64,000 nt of DNA from Triglochin maritima (lineage: Eukaryota; Streptophyta; Magnoliopsida; Alismatales; Juncaginaceae): contig OY821772.1 in NCBI GenBank assembly GCA_963682175.1, forward strand, positions 54,644,925 through 54,708,924, in the 5' to 3' direction. This document shows, piece after piece, positions 34,617 to 46,687 of this stretch. The position numbers were made by a program, and so were the translations under genes. The notes under the pieces are model-generated. The model made no database searches. It was not told the DNA's origin and worked only from the letters and a program-made list of their open reading frames with translations. How positions within the stretch are numbered: the stretch's first letter is position 1; every line of letters starts with the position of its first letter.

Positions 34617-36236
34617 CTAGACGTTATCAGGCCAGAAATCCCTGAAGAAAGCCATCTGGAATTCTCTTTCTTTCATCCGCTCATCCTCTTCAAGCATTTT
34701 CCTTATCCTCTTTGAAGCTAATTTTGATTTCTTCTTAGGTTGGGGAGAACTCTGCTGCATAGAAGTTGTAAGAAAATTATAACTTGTAAAGCAAAAGGGC
34801 CGTGAGCCAAACTATTTAATATGTGCTACAGAAAATAAATAAAAACTCAAAACAAGGTCACACTGTCTCATGTGAATCACTGCAATCACTTCAAAAGCTG
34901 AATGCCTGAATCAAAACAAGGTGCGGACAATCAAAACCAGTAAAAACTTATTCCTACTTGTGAACCGAACTATTTTCTTGGTTATGCATTGAAGCAGTTG
35001 CACTAGAACGGAGGAGATGCAGCACATGGACTTTGGAGTACTCTCATTTCATCAGAAGTAAAGGAGGAGAATAGTTAAGAAGTTACCCAAATCCTATCTT
35101 TAAAATAAGTTACTAAAACTCAGAAACCAAGAAGATGTATACTTTTATTTCCTGAAAAAGGCTCACGCATTATTCACACGAACCAAGATTATTCACACGC
35201 ATTATTCACACGAACCAATTTTAATTTCATAAGACAATTCCTTGACAACATAAAAAATTATTCACATGAAGAAAATGGCTATAAAGGTCAATTACCTTAT
35301 CGGTTTGCAAATTATTTGAATTGTCTTCTTGGAACTTCTCCGTTTTTCTTTTTGCTTTCTCTGCACCTATACCCGACTTGTTTTTCTTGACATGAGGTTG
35401 CAAAGGTTCCAATCTACCCTGCTCCAGCATAAGAAGAAAAAAAGGAACACACTCATGTAAACCAAGGCATAACTTCCACTACTAAAATTAACATGATCTT
35501 TCTGATGAACCGAGCAAAAATAAAAAAGTAAAAAACAAGCAAATGTGTATCGATAAAACGAACCTTGCCAATGATGAAATCAAACAGAAAACAATGAACT
35601 GCACATCACATAAACCACTAATAAGAAGAATACCAACATTAGATTCTCAAAACATGTAACTGAGGCATGAAAAGTTAGCTTGAACAACTCCTCGCAACTT
35701 CATGAATTAAAATTAAGAAATGCAAATTTTTGAACACTTCAATCGAAATGGAAAGCACCCCCAAACATAACGGTCTCTTCATGAGTATTTTCCGCGAATT
35801 TCTCACACAAGTTTGTCTCTTCAAACTTCAAAGAAATTTCTAACTAAAAAAGGCACCAAAATCTTCAATCTTTGCACGGGTCGGAAAAGAAATGCCCAAA
35901 TTTACCAAAACCACGCCCAATTTTTCCAATTCCAAACCCTAACATTAAAAACCCACCGAAGATTCTTAAAAGGCACACCTTTTTGAAAGATAATAGCGTG
36001 AAAAGAGCAATTAACGGTAAATTAGGTAAAACTAACCTGCTCGGAGACGCCGAGACCAGATCCCTCCTTCCACCCGCACTTCTTCAACAACTGCAGACAC
36101 GAAAGGGGCAAAACGAACGTCACGCGATCGGAAAACTTGAAACCCTAATTTAGGAAGAGAATAAAGGTGTAACCTTGAATCCGACATTGGAGGAATCGAT
36201 GGCTTTGGAGGTGGAGCCAAACTCTCCTCCTTTCAT
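34617..36236 (-). CDS. Small G-patch domain protein, 4 exons
   Basis: Exons in coding order: 36236-36174, 36090-36037, 35418-35296, 34754-34617. Frame phase is 0 at every junction; the protein is 125 aa. The G-patch spans about residues 17-65: NVGFKLLKKCGWKEGSGLG, then VSEQGRLEPLQPHVKKNK and GIGAEK, with the conserved glycines and aromatic residue in place. G-patch proteins bind RNA or activate DEAH helicases in splicing and ribosome biogenesis. The rest is Lys-rich, with a C-terminal acidic/basic helix (LASKRIRKMLEEDERMKE) ending FRDFWPDNV. It is similar in layout to small plant D111/G-patch proteins and to GPATCH11. The final exon has a CAGCAG acceptor, so one Gln (CAG) may be alternatively included. 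An in-frame upstream Met at 36383 would add 49 residues that show no conservation signal I recognise. Confidence 0.9.
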
Positions 36237-38171
36237 GGTTGGGATCGCGAGTGGTAGGAAGCGGTGGGTATTTATACGATTCGGAGGAATAGCGTTTCGG
36301 GATTTCACGGGACAAGGCGATCGATCCTGGCCGTTGATCTTTGCTTCCCATTTCCCAAATCTCCAAGGAGCCAAACTGGCCAACTCGTATCAATTTTTTT
36401 ATTTATTTCTGTTTAAAATTGCACTAAACAGAATGATTAATGTTTCGTATGCGCCTTTTGAGACTCATTCTTGCACCCACCGATTACAAACCGTCACGTG
36501 GTCACTCGACATTTTTTTTTGAGATTTTTTGCTTTTATGTGATTTTAAAATATTATATTTTCTATTAGCTATATATACCGGTGTCACTTACCAATTACGC
36601 AAATTTTATCGATAACGTTACTTTTTCATGTACAGACACTCCGTTTACTTTTTCGTTAACGTAATGGTTGTGCTAACTGTACTTAAAAAATTATCATTTT
36701 AATAGTAACACTTACAAATTCTACTGTATAATAACAACTAAATAAATCTAAAATTGTTTTTTCGATTTTCGTATCAAAACATTTATTCAAATAATTAAAA
36801 ATGTTAATTTTCATTGCAAAAAAGTAAAACACTGGTATATTCTTTAAAGTAGAAAAGTGTCGTAAATATAACAAAAACACATCACTTTGGAAAAACTAAA
36901 TAAAAAATTTGAGCTTCTGAATATTTAGGAAAACTCTCAATACAGTAGAGATGTTTAGATGTAAGAGACATAAAAAGTCAATTTTTACGAGAAATGTGAC
37001 CAATTTTTTAAGAAACAAATTCAAAATAATCATATAAAATACAAAACTAGAAGAATATGCACATAAGAAATTTAATTGGCAAAATATACACATTAAAAAC
37101 AACACCACAAATGTCGTTTTCATTAACTATGGTGTCATTTTTACCCTTAAGGAAAACGGCATCATGGATGTCGTTTTTACTGGCAAGTTTTTCTTGGTTT
37201 TGAGATGTCGTTTTTAGCTAAGACATGTTGAACTAGCGACGGGTCGATCGGGATCTCGCTTCTTGGAAGTCAAGCACAATGTATTTTTGGGTTTGGGATT
37301 TATTAGTTATTTTGGGTTACTAATGTATTTTTCGATACAAAATTACTAATAAATTATCAAACCCAAAAATACATTATGCTTGACTTCCAGGGAGTGAAAC
37401 CCCCCGACCGACTCATCGCTAGTTCAATATGTATTAGCTAAAATGACATCTCGAAATCAAAAAAGGAAAAAAAATGAAAATCAACTTGAACTCCTCAAAA
37501 TGTTCTACTTAGATATAATAATTTGAGTTGATTCATACAATTGTGATGAAGATTTGACGTAAGTTAAATAAGATGTGTATCTTAGCTGATTTAGTCACTA
37601 AACAGATGAGAGTGGAGATGGGGGTTCGTTTCCACTCTCGTAACCATAACAAAAATACATTAGTAACTTCAAATGCACGCGTACCTCCTGTCCCGGTCTG
37701 AGGCGTGTCAATGAATTTAGGAAAAATTAGATGTTCTAATCTCTAGGTGATAAAATATATTTTTGGTCCTCGAAATAGTCATGTTACCTTCAATTCGAGT
37801 TAATGCATCAACTGATGACTTACCTATTTTCCCAAGAAACGAGAACCCGAACTAATCTGTTATCGGTTCAACATGCCCTAAAGTAAAAACGGCATTCGTG
37901 ATTTTGTTTTTATTTAGGATAGATATCGTTTTTAGTTAATAAAAACAACAAATGTAGTGTCTTTTTTAATGTACATATTTAGTTAATTAAATTTTATACG
38001 TTTATTTTTTATTTTTATTTTTTTTTATTATTTGGAGAAATAATAATAATTTTTTAATCTACAAAACCACCCGAAAATACCCCTCTCCAACTGCGCCCCT
38101 CTCACCTACTCCCTCCAACAACTACCTACCACTGCAGACAAACCACCCACCCCCATCCCCAAAGCTGAGCG
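36237..38171. other. Intergenic DNA between the G-patch and ADH-like genes
   Basis: AT-rich, with a large hairpin repeat at 37201-37452 and scattered 'gtcgttttta' words (37095-37220, 37890-37970). The last ~90 bp before the ADH-like ATG are C/T-rich (38080-38160), like a plant pyrimidine patch and 5' UTR. No gene is seen. Confidence 0.6.
37201..37452. repeat. Long imperfect inverted repeat (hairpin)
   Basis: The left arm (37201-37312) pairs with the right arm (37338-37452) across about 112 bp with a ~25-bp loop. Both arms contain, in opposite orientation, the words 'gaactagcga', 'ggaagtcaagca' and 'atgtatttttgggtttg'. It looks like a foldback MITE; terminal structure and target duplication are not clear. 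Confidence 0.88.
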
Positions 38172-41100
38172 ATGGCGTCGTCGAAACCTTCCTCCGTCAT
38201 CAGATGCAGAGGTAAGTCATCCATCCACCCGATCTGTACTTCAATTGATTCCACCTTATATTTGATGTGACCTGTTCGGCGTGCAGCGGCGGTGGCGTGG
38301 GGCCCCGCGGAACCACTGGTGCTGGAGGAGGTGGACGTGGACCCCCCGTCCCCCGCCGAGATCCGCGTCAAGGTCGTCTGCACTTCGCTCTGCCGGAGCG
38401 ACGTCACCCAGTGGGAGTCCAAGGTAGTTAATTAGTACCTTTTCTTTTTTCTTTCCCAATCTCAGGACCCCAATTCTTAGTTATGCCATTGCAATCGGGT
38501 CATTCGTGTGCTGTTTGTGTGATTTCCTCTTACTGCCAGGTGATTGATTGTATGTCTGTTTTTGGAAAATTGCAATTTGAAGAGGATTCATTATGTTTGG
38601 AGTAATGGTGATTATGTAACATTTATGCTGATGATAAACTAAAGTACATTTCTAACAACCATTCTCTAGTAAATATATTTAGCCTAAAAATGATGTTGAA
38701 TGTATCATTTTGTGCAAAAATATTGCAAATTGTGTATGATCATGCCGATTTTGTGTCAAATCATGTCTTAATACTTCCGTGTTATTCTTCACAATTCGGG
38801 AGATAGAATCTCATAAAAATGATATTATTGTATCAACTGTCTATAGATCATGTGAACATTTCCTGCCGTGTCATTTTGTGTTATTGCCTTTTGTCAATTT
38901 TATATGATGAAGTTGAACCTAGTTTACATTAAAATTAAGATTAAAGCAATTGAAAGTTTTCCTCGTATGGTTGAACTTTCTAAGAAATTATCCAGCGCAT
39001 GTAATATTTGTTGATGTAGCATGTATCTTAAGTCAAGAGAATTTGGACAATCACCCCAAAATTGGTCCGAATGTGAAGGAATGAAAGAAGAAGAAAATTG
39101 ATCAAAATGTGGCAATTTGGATTATGAGAGGATTTTACCTTGTTTGATACTATGACAAGTGACATCCTTCTTGGAATGTGGAATTAGTGAATGTGCTATA
39201 CGCTGAGTATGCTCTTATTAGTCTTATGGATATGGTTCTTTTGAATCATAGAAAGCTTACATTGTGAATTGGTTAAAACAAAACCACAAATAATGTAAAA
39301 ATGAAAAACCCCAAATGAACTGATGTAATGTTTCCACCTAAAAAGAGAGACATGAGAGAGTAAGTATTGAAAATAACCTCATCTTGGAAGATCAGGAATT
39401 TGGTGTAATTTTATAAATAACTTGGCCTCTCCACTTGTGGTTGAACTTTGATATCTCTACTTGATGCCTTGGATGACTAAATTTTATTTCTCAACATAAT
39501 TTGAGTGGTTGTTGGATTTCTTTCAACCTGATACAACCTTTAATCTGCAGGCTCAGCCCCCTTTATTTCCACGAATATTTGGTCACGAAGCATCCGGGTT
39601 TGCAACATATCCTGCTGTTTGAATTTATGTTGGAGAAAAAGGCTCTTGTTTCTTTCTGAATTGGCTGAATGTTGAATTTACCATGATCTTTCAGGATCGT
39701 GGAAAGTGTAGGTGAAGGAGTGATCGAATTTGAGGTGGGCGATCACGTGTTAACTGTGTTTATTGGCGAGTGTGGAGTTTGCCGGCACTGCACCTCTGGT
39801 AGAAGTAACATGTGCCAAACACTAGGTCTGGAAAGGAGAGGTGTCATGCATAGCGATCAGAAAACACGATTTTCGATCAAAGGGAAACCTATTTATCATT
39901 ACTGTGCTGTTTCAAGCTTTAGCGAATACACAGTAGTTCACTCAGGATGTGCAGTGAAACTAGACCGGAAGGTGCCAATGGATAGAATATGCCTACTTAG
40001 CTGTGGAGCTGCTGCAGGTGAAGATCACTTGCATTTTCCATAGATCTGCAACTTTAGTCTCTAACATAATGACACTTCTAATTTGATTCCCTTCTCTTAC
40101 TTAGGCCTCGGTGCTGCTTGGAAAGTTGCAAACATTTCTGAAGGATCCAGTGTTGTTATTTTTGGTCTCGGGACAGTTGGCCTTTCAGTAAGTTTTGAAA
40201 GAACACTGTATTCTGCATATTATGAGAATTTGAAAGAAAAAAATGTTAGTTGTATATTTGCATTCTTAGGTGGCACAGGGTGCAAGGATCAGGGGTGCAT
40301 CTCTTATAATCGGTGTGGATACGAATCAAGAGAAGTGTGAGAAAGGTATATCATGTCATGTAGTTCTATCAAAGTGAAAATGGTTTATTAATACATCATT
40401 TTACTCTGGTACAGCGAAGGCATTTGGTGTAACAGAATTCATCAACCCGGAAGATTATGGTGAACCTATACAACAGGTTAACTATCTGCTGCTAGAGTAG
40501 TTAGGGTGGAAACCACTCTTGGACATGGTCATGGTGCATCACTGCATCATATCATGAAATACCACTGTCAATGTATTCCAATCTGAAAGGATAAAACCAT
40601 CAATTTACTTTCAAGTTTGCTAGTTTAAGGTCCCTGATATTTCAACCTGTCTGTTAGTCTTAAACTTGATAATTAGACTAGGATATCACTACCTGACATG
40701 AATTTTGAGGACTCAAGTTCGAAGAATTTAGTTCCAGTAGCACTTAGGGAATGAGAATCTCATTTAGCTAACCATGAGGTGAAACTAGCTATCTAGTCAT
40801 CATGCACTGAGAATAAATATATGTTGGAATCCTTTGCATGATAGTTTCATATGAAATTATATGAATCATGATGGCTGAAGAAGTTTAATTTGTCAAAGTT
40901 GTATTTTGGCTCCATATTTCGTCTCTCTGTCGCTATGACCATGTAAAGGGAAATCTGAACCTAGCTTTTTCTGAAAATCTCTCAGGTTGTTAAACGTCTT
41001 ACCGGAGGAGGAGCAGATTTTTCTTTTGAGTGCATCGGTGATACCACAATGGTTTCAACAGCACTACAATCATGTTCCAATGTAATTTTCTTCTTGGTTT

Positions 41101-41762
41101 TCACTGCTTTATGTTCTCCTCCTCCATATATGACCTTCATACTACTCTGGTAGTGTAGGCATGGGGATTAACCATAACTTTAGGTGTACCCAAAGATAAG
41201 CCTGAAGTTTCAGCTCACTACGCTTGGCTTCTATCTGGGAGAACACTGAAAGGTTCTCTCTTTGGAGGATGGAAACCAAAATCAGATTTGCCATCACTAG
41301 TGGATAAATATTCAAATAAGGTAAGCATGAAAACATTAGAATAACATATACACTTAAGTCTCTGTTTAATTGATTTTGTTCATTAAAGATAACCAAACAT
41401 GTCTAAGAAAATGCCAGTCATTTGCATGCTCTAGAACCAAAATAATCGTGAATTTAGTTTGGTAACATCCTCCTTGCACACTACCAATTTCATATTCGGA
41501 ATATTGAGAACTAGATGTTATCAAGAATTGGATCATATGTGGCTCCATAGTCCAGAGTGAACTTGTTTATTTGAGAAGAATTACATATACTACATAGTTG
41601 TTCACGATTTTCGTGTAACTATGACTTGTGTTTCGATGATTGCAGGATATCGAAATTGATGGACTTGTCACTCATGACCTCCCTTTTGAGCGCATTAACG
41701 AGGCATTTAAGTTGATGATAGAAGGGAAGTGTTTGCGATGTGTAATTCACATGGCCAAGTAA
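38172..41762 (+). CDS. Zinc-dependent alcohol dehydrogenase-like protein, 10 exons
   Basis: Exons: 38172-38211, 38287-38423, 39551-39597, 39695-40017, 40105-40187, 40270-40345, 40415-40476, 40986-41081, 41159-41320, 41646-41762. All are GT-AG; the joined CDS is 380 aa, the normal length for plant medium-chain ADH. It oxidises or reduces alcohol/aldehyde pairs with NAD(H) in the cytosol. Catalytic zinc ligands are likely Cys49 (SLCRSD), His71 (FGHEA) and Cys178 (LLSCGAAAG). The structural zinc site is Cys101, Cys104, Cys107 and Cys115. The Rossmann fold shows GLGTVG (203-208) with Asp227 in IIGVD, which favours NAD over NADP. In place of the His-Thr seen in classical ADH (LCHTD) it has Arg-Ser (LCRSD), so it belongs with the divergent 'ADH-like' plant proteins. 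Substrate is unknown. The frame is intact. Confidence 0.95.
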
Positions 41763-42847
41763 ATGAGTAATACTTTCGTCTGGTTTTGTTGTCTGATTTT
41801 TCCCCTTGATGGTTGTTAACGCATAAATTTCTAATAATGTTGTCCATTGTCAAGAGTAAGAAAACATTTGCTTTCTTTTGTACATGTTTCTTTAACGAGA
41901 GATCTTGTTATGATTTTTCAAGGTTTTTTTCATTGGTTTGCCTTTGGTCTTGGCAATTAAAATTTGTTTTTGCCGTTTTCTGATGTAATTTCCAATGGAT
42001 GGTCAACGTCATTAAAAAGTAGCTTATACGTGGATTACATTTCTTCTTTAACAAGTATTGATTCCTGCAATACTTGATGTGGTTCCATAATTATATGCTC
42101 CTTTCTCATGATAGAAGTCAAAATAAATTTATGTATGTGTTCCAAACTAATCATGCACCATATAAGCATAACGGAATTTGGTTTCGTAGATTGGTAGTCA
42201 CTATGAGAACACAACTAATGAAATCCGATTGGAGAATATAACTCATTATAGGAATACTACTTAGCAAAATAAATATTTTGGAAATATTGTTGTACTCAAA
42301 TTTTGTTTCCATACCAAACCCATCGGACCAACTTTGCGTTAATTACTAGTTAAGTACCTCGAAGGATTGAAATATGTCAAAACGTTGGTCTTGGATAAGA
42401 ATATATATATATATATATATATGGAGGTCAACGGCGGATCCAGGAAAAAACATTGTGGTAGGCACAAGTAACTCAATACCAATTAAAGATAACGATAATA
42501 TAGAAGAAGAAAATTAAGTTAAAATTAATGAGTTACTTTATTTTCTGGGGCTAACGATCTTTTATGAAATTTGAAGTTATTTCCGATGAGAAATCTTTTA
42601 TTCGTCGTTCCAAAACTATTTAAATCGTCCATACGAATTACCGTTTTGTCACTCTCATTTCAACTTATATGTCTCTTCATTTCACTCTCCTACCAACACA
42701 TTTTCTTCATACCACTCTCGTAATCATCAAAAATAATATTTTGGAGATCAGCAAAGGAACCAGTTGACGCAATGTCCAACTTCTTTTTAGTAAAAAAAAT
42801 AAAAAAATTAGGGGAAGTCCGTTGGACGCCTCCCTCATGGGGAGGAC
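41763..42847. other. 3' flank and intergenic DNA
   Basis: The 3' UTR of the ADH-like gene is followed by AT-rich DNA and an (AT)n run at about 42401-42421. The last ~50 bp (42810-42847) form a GC-rich palindromic block interrupted by the young LTR element; the sequence resumes at 48202. Confidence 0.6.
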
Positions 42848-42852
42848 GTTTT

Positions 42853-44364
42853 TGTAGGATCGTGTGGGTTATGGGTCCACTAATCACTTTTAATCTAATC
42901 CCTAATTTTCTACTTGATTAAGCAAACAAATGCGCAGCGGAATAAACAAACAAGTAGAGAAAGAAAGACAATGCAAACCACAAAAGACGCGTCGGTTTTT
43001 ATAGAGGTTCGGCACCCCACCCGGGTCCTAGTCCTCTCTTGTAAGCTCCGCTCGACTCCGCGAGCTCCGCCTACGTCTTCACTAACCACTCCCCGTTCCG
43101 GGCCGGGAGAGAACGCCTTTACACCACAAGCAACGCGAACAACCCTCGCTTGCTTGAATTCTTCCTCTCACAATCCGAGAGGGACACTTCGGGCTTTCAC
43201 CGAAGTCCTTGCTTCTTTTGACAACTCTTGTAACTGAGTGGGATTCACTCTCTAATTGAGCACACTTTGAGTAGGATGTGTATATGATCAAATGTGTGAA
43301 GTTTAGGCTTAAAGAGTGTAGAATTGGGAGCTTTGAGGATTGAGGTTTCTCTCTAATGTATTGGGACAATTGGAGTTGGAGAGTTGTGTTAACAACAAGT
43401 CTTGATCCTCTATTTATAAGCTCCTAAGGTATTCTAGCCGTTGGGGATAGATTTGATTGGGTTTTGTGCAAGATACACAAATCAGAAAATCGGGCTGCAA
43501 ATCTGTCCAGAACCGGTCGACCGAAACTAGTAAACCGGTCGACCGTTAACATGATTTCAAAGAGAACGGTCGAACAAAAGAATATTCGGTCGGACAAACG
43601 AGCTAGAACTTAACTCTACTTAAGTTAAACGGTCGAACCAAAGTATGGGGCGGTCGACTGATAAGGGGATTCGGTTGAGACAAAGGTCAATCGGTCGAAC
43701 GAGAAATGTGTCGACCGATAGCAGGGAATTTGGTTTCTGAAAAATATGTTCAACCGGTCGACCGAAACAAGGTCTTCGTTCGACCGGTTACCGAATGTAT
43801 TTTAGGGTTAAGTTTTGTTTTATACGAATACGACCGTTATAGGAATACGACAAGAAAAACGGCCATATTAAAATCCGGGATCGGTCGACCGAAAAGGTAA
43901 AACCGGTCGACCGGTAGAGTTCGGTAAAATCACTGTGGAGAGTCTGTTATAAACCGGTCGAACTGAGAACTGGTTCGGTCGACCGGTTCACACAGGAAAT
44001 CTGGGTTTAAGTTTATAAGTGATTTCCGACTAAGGTTTGGGTGATCTAATGAAGTCCAAATAATGTGAAATTTTGTGTGTGACTTCTCTAAGGAACCTAG
44101 TGTGTATGTGATTGGTTTTTAACTCTTGTATGCTCAATTTACACATGTTCCTAAGACTCAAAATAAATCAAGATTACATGTCTTCGATTTAGCTTTAATT
44201 ACATGTCTTGACTTCATTTCCTTCTTTCTTGAGTCTTGATCACCTGTAGAGGTTAGCACAATACAATATACATACAATACAATATGTGTGCTACTCTACA
44301 TCATCATAATTAAGATTAGGTTAATTAAATCATCAAAACATAGATTAAGGCCAAAAAGCCAACA
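42853..44364 (-). repeat. 3' LTR (in element orientation) of the gag-only element
   Basis: 1512 bp. The + strand starts TGTAGGATCGTG and ends AAAAAGCCAACA. It contains a TATA box (43411-43418, - strand) and a palindrome cluster (43514-43985). Confidence 0.95.
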
Positions 44365-44378
44365 ATCTCCCCCTTTTT
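44365..44378 (-). other. Polypurine tract
   Basis: On the - strand, AAAAAGGGGGAGAT directly precedes the LTR start TGTTGGC. Four further AGGGGGAG copies lie inside the next 290 bp (44451-44458, 44521-44528, 44600-44607, 44652-44659). Confidence 0.85.
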
Positions 44379-44996
44379 GATGATGGCAACCTATATCTTA
44401 ATTCTATCTAAATACATGGAATTTGTATATGTAAACTATGCATATTAATGCTCCCCCTATGGATGTGCATAGTTTTTGTTTAATTTTATGCCAAATTCCA
44501 AGTTACCCCCTTAATTATCTCTCCCCCTTTGACATCCATCAAAAATAATAATTATTTAAGACTTTAAGCATAGAATTTGGATGTCTTGTAATGAAGTTGC
44601 TCCCCCTAAATTTTGCACTTCATTACTCTAATAAAAGATATAACATTTAAGCTCCCCCTATCAATAAGGCTAAATGGAAACAATGAGTATGATTCAAGTT
44701 AAGTTCATTTAAGTTTCAACTTAAGCCTTATTCTAACATCCATTTAAAATTTGACATTTAGAATCAATGGATGTGATAAATGATTTGCAATGAATAGGGA
44801 TAATGATTTTCAATGAATTGAAATTCTAAAGATATGACAATTAAGCATATAAACTAGATTAGAGCTAAATTTTCAGAAATTTCAAGGATAGAAATTTATA
44901 CCAAACTTGAATCTTGATTAGCTCCAATCTCATTTGGTGATGCAACCGGATTCGAATTCGACGCTTTGGCTCACCCGGTCACCACCAATTTCCTCC

Positions 44997-46637
44997 TCAA
45001 GCTCCTACAAGTGTAGACTTAGGTACCCAAACAACTTTGGGTCCTTGAACATTAGCTTTTGGGATCCACACCATTTTGGTTTTGGGAGCCCACACACTTG
45101 AGGAAGTAGACTTAACAAATAAATGCTTGCCATTTAATGTAGTATGAGATACATGGTTTTTCAAATGCACATTGTATCCTAAACCATGTTTAGCTAATGA
45201 TTGTCTTTGACTATTCAAAAGCATATCAAGCATTTTTGTTCCTTTAGTGAACATTTCAAGATCTTTTCTTAATTGCATATTTGAGGCTTTAAGATCTACA
45301 TGTTCATCAATAATGGGTGTTTTACTTAGACTAGCAAGTGATGATTCATTTGATTCAAGTCTAGCAATCACCTCATTCTTTTCATTCATGATTAATTCAA
45401 TTTGGCATTTGAGATCATTTATAGTTTTTCTAGCATTTTTGTTCTTTTCACAAATGATCTCATATTGTTTAACTAAATCATGAAATGCATTTTGTAGCTC
45501 ATCATGTGTATATGATTCATCATTAGCATTAGAATTAGAGCTAGCACTAGAATAAGACTTAGTTGAGCATGAATTACTAGAACAAGAGTTAGAATCTACC
45601 TCACTTTGATCTTCAATAGCCATGAAGCATGAGTGAGCCACTTCTCTTCTACTTTGCAAGGAAGAAGACGATGATGATGGTGATGAGGAATCATCCCATG
45701 TAGCCTTGTGTGCTTCCTCCTTCCTTTCTCTTCTCTTGCTCTTCTCCTTTTCTTTTCTCCTCTCCCTTCTCTCCTTTTTCTTCTCCCCTTCTCTTCTCTC
45801 ATTTTCACTCTCCTCCCTCTCTTTTTCTTTTTCTCTTTTCTCACTTCTTCTACCTCTTCTTTCATTCTTTTCTCCTTTATCCCTCTTGAGGTATTTGAAG
45901 AAGTCTTGGGCAAGGACCTCAATGTCCTCTTCTTCCACCCTCCTTGGCTCATCGAAATTTGCATGTAATGCCACCACGGAGTTTTTCTTTGAAGCTTCCT
46001 TCTCTCTTCGATGACTCAATTGGAGCTCATAGGCCATGAGATTTCCAATGAGTTCCTCCATCTTTAATTTTGAAAGATCGTGCGATTCTTCGATTGCCAC
46101 GACCTTGTCTTCCCAATCGTTGCTCAATGATCGGAGGAATTTTCGAGTCATCTCTCCTTCATTTATCCTTCTTCCAAGAATCAAAAGAGAGTTAGTTATA
46201 TCGGTGAAGCGAGTGTTCATGTCGCTTATGTTCTCACCGATTTGCATAGAAAATATTTCATATTTATGCATGAGGAGACTTATCCTAGTTTCTTTGGTTT
46301 TGCTATCACCCTCATGATGCATTTGTAACCTATGCCATATTTCATTTGCACTTTCACATCCCCTAATTCTATTGTATTCTCCCTCATTAAGGCCACAATA
46401 AAGAATATTCATAATTTTTGAATTCATTTCAATTTCTTTCATTTGAGCCCTAGATAGAGAATCTAAATCATCTTCATTTGGGGGTATGTATGGATTTTGA
46501 ATAAACTTCCAATACTTAAGGTCATTTGATATTAAAAAGATTTTCATTCTATTTTTCCAATAATCATATTTTGACCCATTAAGCAAAGGAGGCCTTGTGG
46601 TGCATAAACCCTCTAAGTGATTAGATGTGCTAGCCAT
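44997..46637 (-). CDS. Gag protein of the non-autonomous LTR element
   Basis: An intact 546-aa ORF. Residues about 10-215 match the Copia-type gag (UBN2/DUF4219-like) pattern: PPLLNGSKYDYWKNRMKIFL, ANEIWHRLQ, MHKYEIFSM, NISDMNTRFTDI, LRSLSNDWEDKVVAIEE. Next is a highly charged Arg/Glu/Lys region (about 245-310), a Ser-rich region, a coiled-coil-like stretch (about 385-455), and a C-terminal block with KMVWIPKANVQGPKVVWVPK. I see no CCHC zinc knuckle, which most Copia gag proteins have. The product should form or join virus-like particles. The start is at the first Met, about 40 bp inside the primer site, as expected for the first ORF of the genomic RNA. Confidence 0.92.
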   Translation of the reverse strand: MASTSNHLEGLCTTRPPLLNGSKYDYWKNRMKIFLISNDLKYWKFIQNPYIPPNEDDLDSLSRAQMKEIEMNSKIMNILYCGLNEGEYNRIRGCESANEIWHRLQMHHEGDSKTKETRISLLMHKYEIFSMQIGENISDMNTRFTDITNSLLILGRRINEGEMTRKFLRSLSNDWEDKVVAIEESHDLSKLKMEELIGNLMAYELQLSHRREKEASKKNSVVALHANFDEPRRVEEEDIEVLAQDFFKYLKRDKGEKNERRGRRSEKREKEKEREESENERREGEKKKERRERRKEKEKSKRRERKEEAHKATWDDSSSPSSSSSSLQSRREVAHSCFMAIEDQSEVDSNSCSSNSCSTKSYSSASSNSNANDESYTHDELQNAFHDLVKQYEIICEKNKNARKTINDLKCQIELIMNEKNEVIARLESNESSLASLSKTPIIDEHVDLKASNMQLRKDLEMFTKGTKMLDMLLNSQRQSLAKHGLGYNVHLKNHVSHTTLNGKHLFVKSTSSSVWAPKTKMVWIPKANVQGPKVVWVPKSTLVGA

Positions 46638-46674
46638 GCTAAAAATACGATTAAGTATAGAATTTAGCTAACAA

Positions 46675-46687
46675 GGCTCTGATACCA
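46675..46687 (-). other. Primer-binding site of the gag-only element
   Basis: The - strand reads TGGTATCAGAGCC, two bases after the end of the right-hand LTR. This is the standard plant iMet-tRNA primer site. Confidence 0.93.

Noticed and set aside
45706..46014. Ser/Leu/Phe-rich ORF on the + strand
   Set aside because: It is the antisense shadow of the Arg/Glu/Lys-rich region of the intact gag on the - strand.
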